Positions 8,079 through 16,785 of a stretch of 51,100 nucleotides of DNA are shown here, one piece after another; within the stretch, counting starts at the first letter, position 1; each line of letters opens with the position of its first letter. Origin of the DNA: DATBGO01 sp050011895. GTDB lineage: Bacteria; Actinomycetota; Actinomycetes; Streptosporangiales; Streptosporangiaceae. The DNA is taken from positions 1-51,100 of the forward strand of contig JBEKIF010000031.1 in NCBI GenBank assembly GCA_050011895.1, written 5' to 3'. Below the pieces are notes generated by a model. It worked only from the letters and a program-made list of their open reading frames with translations, did not search any database and was not told the DNA's origin. The position numbers and the translations under genes are program-made.

Positions 8079-8333
8079 CGCAGCCGAGCCCGCGCCCCGC
8101 GGGCCGGCCCGCTGTCCGACGGCCTTGCCCTGCTGATCGCGGCCGGAACCGGGTGCACCTGGGCCGCGACGGTAGTGCGCTGGGGACCATGATCCCGAAA
8201 GCGCCGGCCTCCAATGCGGCTAAAAGCTGAATTATCCGGCCGGTGATGTTGCACCATTGTGTCCTCATTCGTTCGCATGCTGCGGATTGGCGAGGGACAG
8301 GCTGCGGCGCGCACACACCTCTGAGAGGCTGCG
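8079..8333. other. Intergenic spacer before the DUF3311/symporter operon
   Basis: No gene is seen. The 8200-8280 part is relatively AT-rich for this genome (TGAATTATCC, GATGTTGCACCATTG) and probably holds the operon promoter, but no clear -35/-10 pair can be assigned. Confidence 0.4.
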
Positions 8334-8597
8334 ATGGCCCAGTCCGCTCCTGCAGGCAAGCGTCCTGTCACGCGGGTGGCCGTCGCGGTCCTCCTGCTGG
8401 TCGCGATGGGGGGCACGTTGTGGGTGCCCATCTACGCGCGGTCCATGCCGAAGCTAGGTGACTTCCCCTTCTTCTACTGGTATCAGCTGATCCTCGTGCC
8501 CGTGGTCGCCATCTTGTGCTGGCTCTGCTCAGTGGTGCTGAAAGCCAAGCCGACCTCAGCTGCCAGACCCAGGGACGGCGGGGGGGTGCGGAAGTGA
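8334..8597 (+). CDS. DUF3311 small membrane protein, symporter partner
   Basis: This 87-residue protein has two hydrophobic helices (about 14-32 and 46-66, the latter YWYQLILVPVVAILCWLCSVV) and a basic C-terminal tail. The position and the PFFYWYQL motif match DUF3311 proteins, which regularly precede solute:sodium symporters of the monocarboxylate type. GAGAGG sits 5 nt before the ATG at 8334. Its stop overlaps the symporter start by 4 nt (8594-8597), which suggests translational coupling. It is probably an accessory subunit of the transporter; its biochemical role is unknown. Confidence 0.85.
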   Translation: MAQSAPAGKRPVTRVAVAVLLLVAMGGTLWVPIYARSMPKLGDFPFFYWYQLILVPVVAILCWLCSVVLKAKPTSAARPRDGGGVRK

Positions 8598-10216
8598 GTC
8601 ATGTGAATGCGGTCGCGTTCTCCATCGTCGTCGTCTCGTTCCTGGCTGTGACCATGATCGGCTTCGCCGCAGCCAGATGGCGCCCGGCGGAGGACCCGAT
8701 GCACCTGAATGAGTGGGGCCTCGGCGGTCGCGGGTTCGGCACCTTTGTCACCTGGTTCTTGCTTGGCGGCGACCTGTATACCGCATATACATTTATCGCC
8801 GTGCCGGCCCTGGTATACGCTGTCGGCGCTGCGGGGTTCTACGCGCTGTCGTACACGATCGTGGTCTGGCCGATCGTGTTTATTTTCGCGCCGCGGCTGT
8901 GGTCGGCCGCCCGCGAGCGGGGCTACGTCACCCCCGCCGAATTCGCCCGGGGCAGGTACGGCTCGCAAGGCCTCGGGCTCGCGGTGGCGTTGACCGGGAT
9001 CCTTGCCACCATGCCCTACATCGCGCTGCAGCTAGTTGGCATCGAGTCGGTGCTGACGGTCATGGGAGTCGGCGGAAGTTCGGCCAACCCGATCGTCAAG
9101 GACCTGCCGCTGATCGTGGCGTTCATTGTTCTTGCTTCTTACACCTACCTTGCCGGACTGCGCGCCCCGGCCCTGATCGCCTTTGTCAAGGACGCTCTCA
9201 TCTACGTCACAGTCATCGTCGCGATTATCTATATCCCCGCCAGGCTGGGCGGCTGGGGGCATATCTTCGGCGCCGCGTCGGCGCACCTGAAGACGGTGAA
9301 CCCCGCGACTGGCAAGCCGTTTGGCAGCCTGATTGTGGCGCCGTCCGGAGAATGGGCCTACGCCACTCTCGCGCTCGGCTCCGCGTTGGCGCTGTTCATG
9401 TACCCGCACGCGGCCACCGGGGTATTCGCGGCGAGGCAGCGCCACGTGATCAGGCGCAACGTGGCCATGCTGCCCGCCTACTCGCTGGCGCTCGGCCTGA
9501 TCGCGCTGTTCGGCTACATGGCGCGGGCGACGCCGGCCGTGAACGCCGGCGTCAAGGCCGGCGGCGGTAACTCGCAGCTGTCCGTGCCGCTGCTGTTCGA
9601 GCATATGTTCCCCAGCTGGTTCGCGGGGATCGGCTACTCGGCGATCATCATCGGCGCGCTCGTCCCCGCAGCGATCATGTCGATTGCCGCAGCGAACCTG
9701 TTTACCCGCAGCATTTACAATGAGTTCTTCAATCCCGATGCCACCCCCGCCCAGGAGACGCGGGTAGCGCGGCTGGCCTCGCTCGTCATGAAGGTCGGCG
9801 CGCTGGGCTTCGCGCTCGAGCTGAATAAGACATTCTCGATCAATCTGCAGCTGCTCGGCGGAATCTGGATCCTGCAGACCTTCCCGGCGATCGTGATCAG
9901 CCTGTACACGGTCTGGTTCCATCGCTTTGCACTGATCGCTGGCTGGGCGTCTGGGATGGTGTACGGCACGATCCAGGCCTACCGGACGCCCGGGGGTGGC
10001 CAGGCGCATTTCGGCGCCTCCACCGCTCCGGTGTTCGGACACATCACCTACATTGCGATCGCCGCACTCGCCGTCAACCTGGTGGTCGCGGTCGTGCTCA
10101 CCCCCATCTTCCGCGCGATCCGGCTGCCGAACGGATACGACGAAACCCGGGCCGCCCCCCACCCCGCCGACTCGGCAGACGGGGCCTCCGTCACGGCAGG
10201 AACCGGGGGCGCCTGA
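8594..10216 (+). CDS. Sodium:solute symporter (SSS family), probable monocarboxylate uptake
   Basis: The product has 540 residues with about 13 predicted membrane helices, the LeuT-like fold size for the SSS family. Recognisable parts are the N-terminal helix AFSIVVVSFLAVTMIGF, the segment WGLGGRGFGTFVTWFLLGGDLYTAYTF at ~35-61, VTPAEFARGRYGS, and the MSIAAANLFTRSIYNEF segment near 360-376 that helps form the sodium site. Coupling to DUF3311 points to the MctC/MctP-like monocarboxylate (acetate, pyruvate, propionate) branch; the substrate is inferred, not seen. GTG 8594 is chosen for the 4-nt overlap; GTG 8603 is also possible. The C-terminal 25 residues are low complexity. Confidence 0.88.
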   Translation: MSHVNAVAFSIVVVSFLAVTMIGFAAARWRPAEDPMHLNEWGLGGRGFGTFVTWFLLGGDLYTAYTFIAVPALVYAVGAAGFYALSYTIVVWPIVFIFAPRLWSAARERGYVTPAEFARGRYGSQGLGLAVALTGILATMPYIALQLVGIESVLTVMGVGGSSANPIVKDLPLIVAFIVLASYTYLAGLRAPALIAFVKDALIYVTVIVAIIYIPARLGGWGHIFGAASAHLKTVNPATGKPFGSLIVAPSGEWAYATLALGSALALFMYPHAATGVFAARQRHVIRRNVAMLPAYSLALGLIALFGYMARATPAVNAGVKAGGGNSQLSVPLLFEHMFPSWFAGIGYSAIIIGALVPAAIMSIAAANLFTRSIYNEFFNPDATPAQETRVARLASLVMKVGALGFALELNKTFSINLQLLGGIWILQTFPAIVISLYTVWFHRFALIAGWASGMVYGTIQAYRTPGGGQAHFGASTAPVFGHITYIAIAALAVNLVVAVVLTPIFRAIRLPNGYDETRAAPHPADSADGASVTAGTGGA

Positions 10217-10577
10217 CCGCTCCGCACCCCGGCGATGAACCCCCGCGGGTGCGGCAGGTGACCTTCTGGCGCATGGACGTGGCCAGTGATGTCTCAGGAG
10301 CTAAGGCCAACCTCGCTTACCACCGGCGGGACGGCTGGCTCCGCGGAGATCCCCATCCCGCTGGGCCGGCCCGGTCGGCTCAGCTCGGTGCCCAGGTGCC
10401 GCAGCGGCCGCCGCACCCAATCTGGTCTACCGTGTCAGTCAGGCGGGTCGGCCCGGTGTGCGCGCCAGCCAGGCCGCGGACAGCGCCGGTCTGCCGCACC
10501 ACGCTGCCGCCAGTTGCTGAGGAGCCCATTGTGCGTAGCTGTCCCAGGCATGAAGCCCGCCGGCCGGGGCGTCCGCC
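10217..10577. other. Intergenic region, no gene recognised
   Basis: This is 361 bp of GC-rich sequence. Open frames exist on both strands but none shows a recognisable protein, and no repeat, RNA fold or clear promoter stands out. Confidence 0.5.
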
Positions 10578-11612
10578 GTGGTAGAAGTGACCGGCGTCCT
10601 GCAGAAGCAGGCATGGCGGGATCGGGTGCTGCCGCCCGTCGAAGAGGTGCGGCCGGGCCTGTGGTCACTGCCGGTTCCGATCCCGCACAACCCGCTGCGC
10701 TACGTGCTCTGCTATGTCTTCCAGACCCGGTCAGGCCAGGTGATTGTCGACCCGGGCTGGCCGGTCGATGACGCGTGGGACGCGCTGTCAGCCGGGCTCG
10801 CCAGCATCGGCTCGGACCTCGCGGCTACCCACGGGGTCCTGGTCACCCATGCTCACCTCGACCACCATGGCCTGGCGAACCGGGTGCGCGCGGAAACCGG
10901 CTGCTGGGTTGCCATGCACCCGGCCGAGGAACTGCAGGTCGCCAGGATCCGCGACGTCCGTGCCATGGCGGACAGGAATGAGCGCTGGCTCAGCCGCTGT
11001 GGCGTGCCGCAGGCGGAGCAGACCGGATTGATCATGGCGCCTGAGCGGGTACGCGAACTCATGGACATCGTTCCTGATCGCCTGCTGGAGGACGGTGACA
11101 AGGCCGACGTCCCGGGATGGCGGGTTACCGCGCTCTGGACGCCCGGCCACACGCCCGGGCACCTCTGCTATGTCGTGGGTGACGCGGACGTGGTGCTCAC
11201 CGGCGACCATCTGCTGCCCAGGATCACCCCGAATATCTCTAGCTACGGCGATGACGACGATCCGCTTGATGACTACCTTGGCGCGCTCGATCTGCTTCGC
11301 GGCTATGACGACCGTGAGGCGCTGGCGGGGCACGAATACCGCTTCCGCGGGATCCGCGGCCGGGTCGGCGCTATCCAGCGGCATCACCAGGCCAGGCTCC
11401 GCGAGGTCGCAGGGCAGGTCGCGGCGGCCCCGGGCGGCACCGTATGGGACATCGCGCTTGCGCTCCGCTGGTCACGGTCGTGGGCGGAGACGACCGGATT
11501 CCTGCGCCGGGCCGCTCTCGCCGAGACCCTCGCTCACCTGCGCAGTATGCGGCGAGCCGGGCTAGTGCGGGCCGCCGGGTCGAACCCTGAGCGGTGGCGT
11601 CCGGCCGGCTAG
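10578..11612 (+). CDS. MBL-fold metallo-hydrolase
   Basis: This 344-residue enzyme has a metallo-beta-lactamase fold. The metal motif THAHLDHHG gives His91, His93, Asp95 and His96. Further ligands are in TPGHTPGHL (histidine), LTGDHLLP (bridging aspartate) and LAGHEYRF (histidine), so the di-metal site looks complete. The 275-344 region (TVWDIALALRW ... TLAHLRSMRRAGLVR) resembles the winged-helix tail found in RNase Z/LACTB2-like hydrolases. Substrate unknown; glyoxalase II-like thioesterase or LACTB2-like nuclease activity are both possible. The GTG at 10578 has no strong ribosome site; GTG 10587 is an alternative. No partner genes. Confidence 0.85.
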   Translation: MVEVTGVLQKQAWRDRVLPPVEEVRPGLWSLPVPIPHNPLRYVLCYVFQTRSGQVIVDPGWPVDDAWDALSAGLASIGSDLAATHGVLVTHAHLDHHGLANRVRAETGCWVAMHPAEELQVARIRDVRAMADRNERWLSRCGVPQAEQTGLIMAPERVRELMDIVPDRLLEDGDKADVPGWRVTALWTPGHTPGHLCYVVGDADVVLTGDHLLPRITPNISSYGDDDDPLDDYLGALDLLRGYDDREALAGHEYRFRGIRGRVGAIQRHHQARLREVAGQVAAAPGGTVWDIALALRWSRSWAETTGFLRRAALAETLAHLRSMRRAGLVRAAGSNPERWRPAG

Positions 11613-11961
11613 GCCGCAGCGGGCGGTCCGTGACGGGCGCAGCGCCCCCGGATCTGACAACAAGAATCTGGTGCCTGGCGTCGCTCTGGTGCCTGGCGTC
11701 GCTCTGGCGCCTGGCGTTGCTCTGGCGCCTGGCGTTGCTCCATTCGGCGTATCGGTGCCCGGCAGGGATGTGCGCACCGTGCTGTCGCGGGGCCGAGATC
11801 CGGTGCAGCAGGCTCCTGCTCCGGCCGCGTTCCGCTGCGCCCGAAGTGGCGGCCGGGCGGACGGTACTGCAGCATAATTCCTGTATGCCGCCCCTGCCGG
11901 AGCAGGCTGACCAAACAGGCGCAAGAAAGACGATAAACGGAGAAGCCAGGCTTCAGGACAT
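11613..11961. other. Intergenic region with tandem repeat
   Basis: It holds the 18-bp repeat array at 11668-11739. From 11860 to 11960 it becomes less GC-rich (CATAATTCCTGTATG, AAACGGAGAAG), which is the probable promoter and leader of the regulator gene. GGAGAAG is ~15-20 nt before its ATG. Confidence 0.45.
11668..11739. repeat. Four 18-bp tandem repeats
   Basis: The unit CTGG(T/C)GCCTGGCGT(C/T)GCT is repeated four times without spacers; copies 1-2 and 3-4 form two identical pairs. It lies between the MBL hydrolase and the LuxR regulator. Confidence 0.85.
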
Positions 11962-14466
11962 ATGACGATAGCTCAGTTTCGTACTAACTTGCATGAGGAG
12001 CCGAATAGCTTCGTCGGCCGTGAGCGGGAGGTCGGCGAGCTGTGCCGGTTCGTGCAGTTGATGCGCGCCTCCACGCTGTGCGGGACTGGCGGCATCGGGA
12101 AGACGCGGCTGGCCCAGCGCCTTCTCGCGGCACTCGCCGACGATTTCCCCGACGGAGCCTGGTTCGTCGAGCTTGGCGACGTGCGCCAGCCGGATCTTGT
12201 GGTCTCGCGGGTGGCTTCGGTCGTCGGCGTGGACGAGGAGCGGGGGCGCCCGCTAGTTGAGACGCTCGCCGAGGCGCTCCGGCCGCGGACGATGCTGCTG
12301 GCGCTGGACAACTGCGAGCACCTGATCGACGCGTGCGCGCAATTGTGCCAGCGTCTCCTGGCCAGCTCGGCAGGGCTCCGGATCATCGTGACAAGCCGCG
12401 AACCGCTACGGGTGGCCGCGGAAGCCGTCTGGCAGGTGCCGCCGCTATCCCTGCCACCGCCCGATGCGGCAGCTGATGTGGCCGGCCTCAGCGGCTATGA
12501 GTCGGTGCGCCTGTTCGCCGACCGCGCCGCCGCCGCACATCCCGGCTTTGAGCTCAGCCTGGCCAACGCCGCGAGCATTGCAGCCATCTGCCGTGCCCTT
12601 GACGGCGTTCCGCTTGCGATTGAGCTGGCCGCCGCCTGGGTCCGGGCCTTGTCGGCGGAACAGATCGCGGAGCGCCTTACCGATCGGTTCCAGCTGCTCA
12701 CTACCGGCGACCGGACGGCGCCGGCCAGGCAGCGAACGCTGCGCGCCACAATCGACTGGAGCCATGACTTGCTCGCCGCAAGGGAGCAGGTGCTGCTGCG
12801 CAGGCTTGCTGTCTTCTCCGGCTGGTCGCTGGAGATGGCCGAGCAGGTGTGCGCCGATGATGATCTCCCGGCCGCCGTCGTGCTCGACCTCATCGCTGGC
12901 CTGGTTGACAAGTCGCTCGTGGTCGTCGAGCCCGAGGCGCTCGGCCAGAGTCGCTACCGGCTGCTCGACACGATCCGTGACTACGCCGCTCAGCGGCTGG
13001 CCGATGCTGGCGAGGTTGCGGCGATCCAGGCCAGGCTTCGCGACTATGTGCTGCGGGTGGTGGAGCACAACGCGGCGATCGGGATGGCGCTGATCCCGGC
13101 TCCGTGGTCGGACAGGGTCGAGGTCTTCCGCCGGTATGACGTGGACGCCGACAATGCGCTCGGAGTGCTCGACCACTGCCTCGCGGACGGGGACGCAGCG
13201 ACAGGGCTGCGGATCTGCACGGCGATCCGGCCGTGCTGGCTGGTGCGTGGTTCCTATGCCGAGGGCACCGAGCGGTTCGACGCCTTCCTAGCCATCGATC
13301 CGTCCGGGGTGCCTGCGGGAGTCCGGGGTCCGGCGCTGGTCGGGCGGGCGCAGCTTACTTTGGCCAGCGACCTGGTGGGCGCGGAGTCCTGGGCGAGGGC
13401 AGGGCTCGAGATCTGCCGCGCGGCTGGGGGGGAGGTCTGGACGGCGGTCGCGCTCAACCTGCTCGCCGAGATCACCCTGCACACCGGCCGGGCCCCGGAG
13501 GCGGAGGCGCTGGCCGACGAGGCGCTGGCGCTGGCCAGATCGGTCGGTGACCGGTTGGCCGAGGGCTACGCACTCGGGACCAGGGCGGCGTGCGTCGGCC
13601 TGCGGGGCAGCCTGCGGGAGGCGCAGCAGCTGGCGGAGGCCGCGATCACCGTGATGCGCGAGATCGACCATCAATGGGGAGCGGCTCGGACGCTGCTTGG
13701 CCTGGGGGAACTGGACCGGCTGCGCGGGGATCCTGACGGGGCGCGGCGCCGCTACCTGGAGGCGCTGCCCATCCTTCGCGAGATCGACTCCCGGCCGGAG
13801 ACGGCGCGGTGCCTGGCTGGACTCGGGCGACTGGCCATGGAGCAGGGCATGATCGAGCAGGCGCGCGAGCACCTCGCCGAGAGTATCCGGCTGAGCCATT
13901 CCACTGGTGCCCGCATTGGCGTGGCGCGCGGGCTTGAGGCGTTCGCAGCGCTAGCTCTCCTTGAGGACCGCGCCGACCGCGCAGTCCAGCTGATCGCCGC
14001 GGCTGCCGCGCTGCGCGAGGCCGCGCACCTGCCTCGGCTGCCCGGAGCCAGGACCGACGGGTACTTTGCGGCGGCCAGGCCGCTCGGTGAGCCTGCCATC
14101 GCGCAGTTGTGGTCCTGCGGCTTCAGCATGACCAGCGAAGCCGCAGTCGCCGCAGCGCTGGATCCGGCCCAGTACGCGAGGACGGGAGGCGGCGAACATG
14201 GGGCGGCGACCGTCCTGGCGGGCCATGCGGCGGGTGCGCCGATGCCGCACGGCAGGCTGACAACGCGGGAACGCGAGATTGTCGCGCTCATTGCCGGTGG
14301 CCGCAGCAACAAAGCGATCGCGGACGAGCTGTTCATAAGCCCGGCCACCGCCGCCCGTCACGTGGCCAACATCCTGGAGAAGCTGGGCTTCAACTCGCGC
14401 GCGCAAGTGGCCGCCTGGGCATCAGCACGCAACGCCGGACCAGACGGCGGCGCTGTCAGCCGCTGA
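11962..14466 (+). CDS. Large ATP-binding LuxR-family transcriptional regulator
   Basis: This is an 834-residue regulator. An NB-ARC/AAA-type ATPase starts near residue 17 (SFVGRE) with Walker A GTGGIGKT at 41-48, Walker B-like TMLLALDNCEHL near 112-123 and a VTSREPLRV sensor. Residues ~340-750 are alpha-helical and TPR-like, with repeated Ala/Glu/Arg-rich pairs. The C-terminus carries a LuxR/GerE helix-turn-helix (LTTREREIVALIAGGRSNKAIADELFIS to NILEKLGF, about 770-825). It is built like the ATP-binding LuxR proteins with AfsR-type NB-ARC domains common in actinomycetes. ATP and ligand binding to the repeats would control DNA binding; ligand and targets are unknown. Its last 11 bp overlap the convergent kinase gene. 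Confidence 0.9.
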   Translation: MTIAQFRTNLHEEPNSFVGREREVGELCRFVQLMRASTLCGTGGIGKTRLAQRLLAALADDFPDGAWFVELGDVRQPDLVVSRVASVVGVDEERGRPLVETLAEALRPRTMLLALDNCEHLIDACAQLCQRLLASSAGLRIIVTSREPLRVAAEAVWQVPPLSLPPPDAAADVAGLSGYESVRLFADRAAAAHPGFELSLANAASIAAICRALDGVPLAIELAAAWVRALSAEQIAERLTDRFQLLTTGDRTAPARQRTLRATIDWSHDLLAAREQVLLRRLAVFSGWSLEMAEQVCADDDLPAAVVLDLIAGLVDKSLVVVEPEALGQSRYRLLDTIRDYAAQRLADAGEVAAIQARLRDYVLRVVEHNAAIGMALIPAPWSDRVEVFRRYDVDADNALGVLDHCLADGDAATGLRICTAIRPCWLVRGSYAEGTERFDAFLAIDPSGVPAGVRGPALVGRAQLTLASDLVGAESWARAGLEICRAAGGEVWTAVALNLLAEITLHTGRAPEAEALADEALALARSVGDRLAEGYALGTRAACVGLRGSLREAQQLAEAAITVMREIDHQWGAARTLLGLGELDRLRGDPDGARRRYLEALPILREIDSRPETARCLAGLGRLAMEQGMIEQAREHLAESIRLSHSTGARIGVARGLEAFAALALLEDRADRAVQLIAAAAALREAAHLPRLPGARTDGYFAAARPLGEPAIAQLWSCGFSMTSEAAVAAALDPAQYARTGGGEHGAATVLAGHAAGAPMPHGRLTTREREIVALIAGGRSNKAIADELFISPATAARHVANILEKLGFNSRAQVAAWASARNAGPDGGAVSR

Positions 14467-15562
14467 ATCTGGTCAGCGCAGTTAGTTCCGGAAGCTTGAT
14501 TCCCAGTGCCGTTTCCCAGTCATGGATCACGCGGGGGCTGACTTCCGAGTCGAAGTACTGCAGCGCTGTCACGCCGTCCGCTACAAATTCGCTTCCCTCA
14601 GCGAGAAGCGCGGCTGCCACAAGGTTGAAGCCGCCCTTGATCGCCGCGCTGAGGCGGCGGTGGCCATCCACGACATAGAAGAAACAGCCTGCGTACCCGA
14701 CCGTCAGTGGCTTGAGCCGGGCCAGCTTGTCGCCCGGCCCCTCGCCGGGTCTATCGCCCGGTCTGCCGCCGGGTCTGCCGCCGGGTCTGTCGCCGGTTCT
14801 GCCGCCCGGTCTGTCGCCCGGCAGCTCCGCGGGCGGCGGTTCCGTAGCTGGCCGCTCGGCGGCCGGCGGCTGGGCCGACGGCGGATCCGCATGTAGTGGT
14901 TCCGCAGCTCGCAGCTCCGCCAGATCCTGGGGATCCCTGATGTCGCAGGAGGGGTATATCCGCAGCGGGTCAAGAAGGAGCAGCGGGGGGGCCTGCGACA
15001 GTACCGCTGCGCTGATGGAGCCGTGATAGGCGGCGGTTATCCGGTCGACGACCTCGTCGGATGGTGCCCTGCTCGTATCACAGACAAGGTCATAATTCCG
15101 TAGCCTATTCTTGTCTGCGCCATATCTCGTCAGGAAGCGGATGCGCTCGCTTTCGCTGCGATTGGCGAGTCGCTCTTTTGCCTCGGCGAGCGAGGAGTAA
15201 GCCTCGACCTCATCGGGCGGTCTGGATAGTACCCGGCTTGCGGCGACTAGGGGATCAGTTATGAGATGGACCTTGAACGCATCGGTAAAAAAGAACCAGG
15301 CGAGCCGACCGTCCACGACCAGCTGCTCGTCCGACTTCGCTATTTCCTGCTGCAGCTGATCTACATAGCCGTCCACCGCGTCGTCGAGCTCTGCATGCAG
15401 GTTGAGCTGCAGCGCAGACATTCCCCGCGACTGAGCCATCTGCCGGTACAAGTCTCCTACGCTCACCCGGCGCACGCCCAGGCGCCGGGCAAGCTCTCTC
15501 GACACGGTGCTCTTTCCGCTGCCGAGATCGCCGCTGATGACGATGGACCGGTAGGAGAACAT
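14456..15562 (-). CDS. P-loop (cytidylate kinase-like) ATPase fused to a ParB/Srx-like domain
   Basis: The product has 368 residues. Residues 1-185 are a P-loop nucleoside-kinase-like domain: Walker A GDLGSGKST (11-19), RRVSVGDLYRQMA (31-43), then SRPPDEVEAY and a lid-like SESERIRFLTRYG (137-148), as in cytidylate kinase-like AAA proteins of actinobacteria. Residues ~225-280 are a disordered linker rich in Pro/Gly/Arg/Asp repeats. Residues ~285-368 contain VVDGHRRLSAAIKGGF (297-312), the nucleotide-binding motif of ParB/sulfiredoxin-like folds, here in free-standing serine-kinase-like style. I know no named function. ATG 15562 is chosen because AAAAGGAAAC precedes it by 6-8 nt; the longer frame to 15592 lacks that. 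It could phosphorylate a small molecule; this is inference. Confidence 0.75.
   Translation of the reverse strand: MFSYRSIVISGDLGSGKSTVSRELARRLGVRRVSVGDLYRQMAQSRGMSALQLNLHAELDDAVDGYVDQLQQEIAKSDEQLVVDGRLAWFFFTDAFKVHLITDPLVAASRVLSRPPDEVEAYSSLAEAKERLANRSESERIRFLTRYGADKNRLRNYDLVCDTSRAPSDEVVDRITAAYHGSISAAVLSQAPPLLLLDPLRIYPSCDIRDPQDLAELRAAEPLHADPPSAQPPAAERPATEPPPAELPGDRPGGRTGDRPGGRPGGRPGDRPGEGPGDKLARLKPLTVGYAGCFFYVVDGHRRLSAAIKGGFNLVAAALLAEGSEFVADGVTALQYFDSEVSPRVIHDWETALGIKLPELTALTRFSG
14735..14815 (-). repeat. In-frame 12-bp repeats in the kinase/ParB linker
   Basis: About six imperfect copies of a 12-bp unit (minus strand GGCAGACCCGGC-like) encode GDRPGGRP-type repeats between the two domains. Unit length keeps the frame. 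Confidence 0.65.
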
Positions 15563-16046
15563 TTGCAGGTTTCCTTTTGAAATAACGATCACACCGAAAT
15601 GCCAATTTTTTCTGGTGAGCAGATTAGTCTAGCATGTGGTGATCATACCGATCGCCTTGGCGGGCATATCGCGCTGTTGGCTGATGGCAGGCGCGGTGGA
15701 TCGGCCCGGCAGATGTCGGCCGCCGCCGGCCCACCGCAGCCGCTGGCGGGGCTGGCGGAAATGCTCGATCCGGCCGAGTCCTCCGGGACAGCTAGGCGCC
15801 GCGCCGCGCGGGCCGCTCGGTGCCCTGAATGCCCTGAAATGCGACAGGGGAGAACTGGCGACTCCGTACTTGTACCGGATTATGTTCAAGGGGACCACCT
15901 TTATGACCGCTATGTCCCCAACGAATCCGGTATAAGTGTCGAGCCACGGGGCGCGGTCGGGTTGGCGGCGCGGATGAAGCGGGTGGCGCTGGGCTGGGGT
16001 GGGCCTTCCTGAGGCCAGGCTGCTTTCGGGCCGTAGCCTGATTGCC
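15563..16046. other. Intergenic region with AT-rich promoter area and a 70-bp inverted-repeat element
   Basis: The 15590-15650 part is unusually AT-rich (CCAATTTTTTCTGG, GATTAGTCTAGCATG) and probably drives the kinase gene leftwards. The 15868-15937 element is listed separately. A 137-codon open frame covers most of the region but crosses that element and resembles no protein. Confidence 0.5.
15868..15937. mobile_element. 70-bp MITE/REP-like inverted-repeat element, copy 1
   Basis: The ends are ACTTGTACCGGATT and, inverted, ACTTATACCGGATT (13 of 14 match). The element is exactly 70 bp, the same as the copy at 48044-48113. The right 30 bp match that copy at 26 of 30 positions and the left 14 bp at 12 of 14, while the middle differs. 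It encodes no protein. It could be a small non-autonomous transposable element or a foldback regulatory unit. Confidence 0.6.
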
Positions 16047-16544
16047 GTGACCGACAGTTATCCGCTCCCGGCGGACGGGGCGGCCTTGGCCATCCCGGCG
16101 ATTCCGGCCTCCGCCGGGGCCATGATCTTCGACCGCAAGCGCCGGCTGCTGATCTTGAAGCCAACCTACAAGGCGGGCTGGACGATCCCTGGCGGCGTGA
16201 TGGAAGCCAACGGGGAGACGCCGTGGGATGCCTGCAGGCGTGAAGTCGCCGAAGAATGCGGCCTGCAGCTGCGAACTGCCAGGCTGGCGTGCGTGGATTT
16301 CCGGCCGTCGCGCGCGGGCAGGCAGGGCGGGATGCGGTTTCTGTTTGACTGCGGTGCCATCGACGACGAGAGCCTCGCCGCTATCGTCCTGCAGCCCGAG
16401 GAGATCTCCGAGTGCCGGCTTGTCGGGCTGCCAACGGCGCTGACGTTGCTCGCTGGCCCTGTCCGGCGCCGGGTGAAGGCTGCCAGCAAGACGAGGAAGT
16501 GCCGGTACCTGGAGAACGGCCGCCCGGTGCCTGCGGTCGTTTAG
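16047..16544 (+). CDS. Nudix hydrolase
   Basis: This 165-residue protein hydrolyses a nucleoside diphosphate-X type substrate. The Nudix box is GGVMEANGETPWDACRREVAEECGL at about 50-74. The REVAEECGL half with its metal-binding glutamates is canonical, while the loop between the leading glycine and the first glutamate is one residue longer than the standard Gx5E. A strand-rich N-terminus (SAGAMIFDRKRRLLILKP) and C-terminal helix are typical. The start at GTG 16047 is chosen because it gives the usual ~20 residues before the first strand; the frame is open further back, into the sequence after the mobile-like element. The specific substrate is not predictable. It is a single gene. Confidence 0.85.
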   Translation: MTDSYPLPADGAALAIPAIPASAGAMIFDRKRRLLILKPTYKAGWTIPGGVMEANGETPWDACRREVAEECGLQLRTARLACVDFRPSRAGRQGGMRFLFDCGAIDDESLAAIVLQPEEISECRLVGLPTALTLLAGPVRRRVKAASKTRKCRYLENGRPVPAVV

Positions 16545-16665
16545 CACGCCCCGGCATGCGGCGGATGAGCCGCCGCGCCGCCATCTAGACCCTTGTCGCG
16601 AGCCGCCCGCCAGATGCGCGGCCGCAGCGCGTTGCGGCGAAGGGATCGGCGAAAGTCGGCACCCG

Positions 16666-16781
16666 CCGCGGCGCAGGCCGCAGTCGGGCGGCGCGGCGCA
16701 GGCCGCAGTCGGGCGGCGCGGCGCAGGCCGCAGTCGGGCGGCGCGGCGCAGGCCGCCAACGGGGGGCGCGGCGCAGGCCGC
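16666..16781. repeat. 25-bp tandem repeat array, about 4.6 copies
   Basis: A 25-bp unit (core GCGCGGCGCAGGCCGCAGTC plus GGGCG) is repeated four times with a fifth partial copy. It fills the space between the Nudix gene and the 3' end of the convergent HAD gene, where a terminator would be expected. Confidence 0.85.
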
Positions 16782-16785
16782 CGGT

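Noticed and set aside
10249..10771. Genes in the 10.2-10.7 kb region (several overlapping frames)
   Set aside because: Compositions are Arg/Pro/Ala-rich shadows; only the MBL hydrolase frame has motifs.
14456..15562. Chromosome partition ParB gene
   Set aside because: Only a DGHRRL-type nucleotide motif is shared; there is no ParB DNA-binding domain, no parA neighbour and a kinase fold precedes it.
15599..16012. 137-codon open frame as a gene
   Set aside because: It crosses the 70-bp inverted-repeat element and has no recognisable protein pattern; long frames are common by chance at this GC content.
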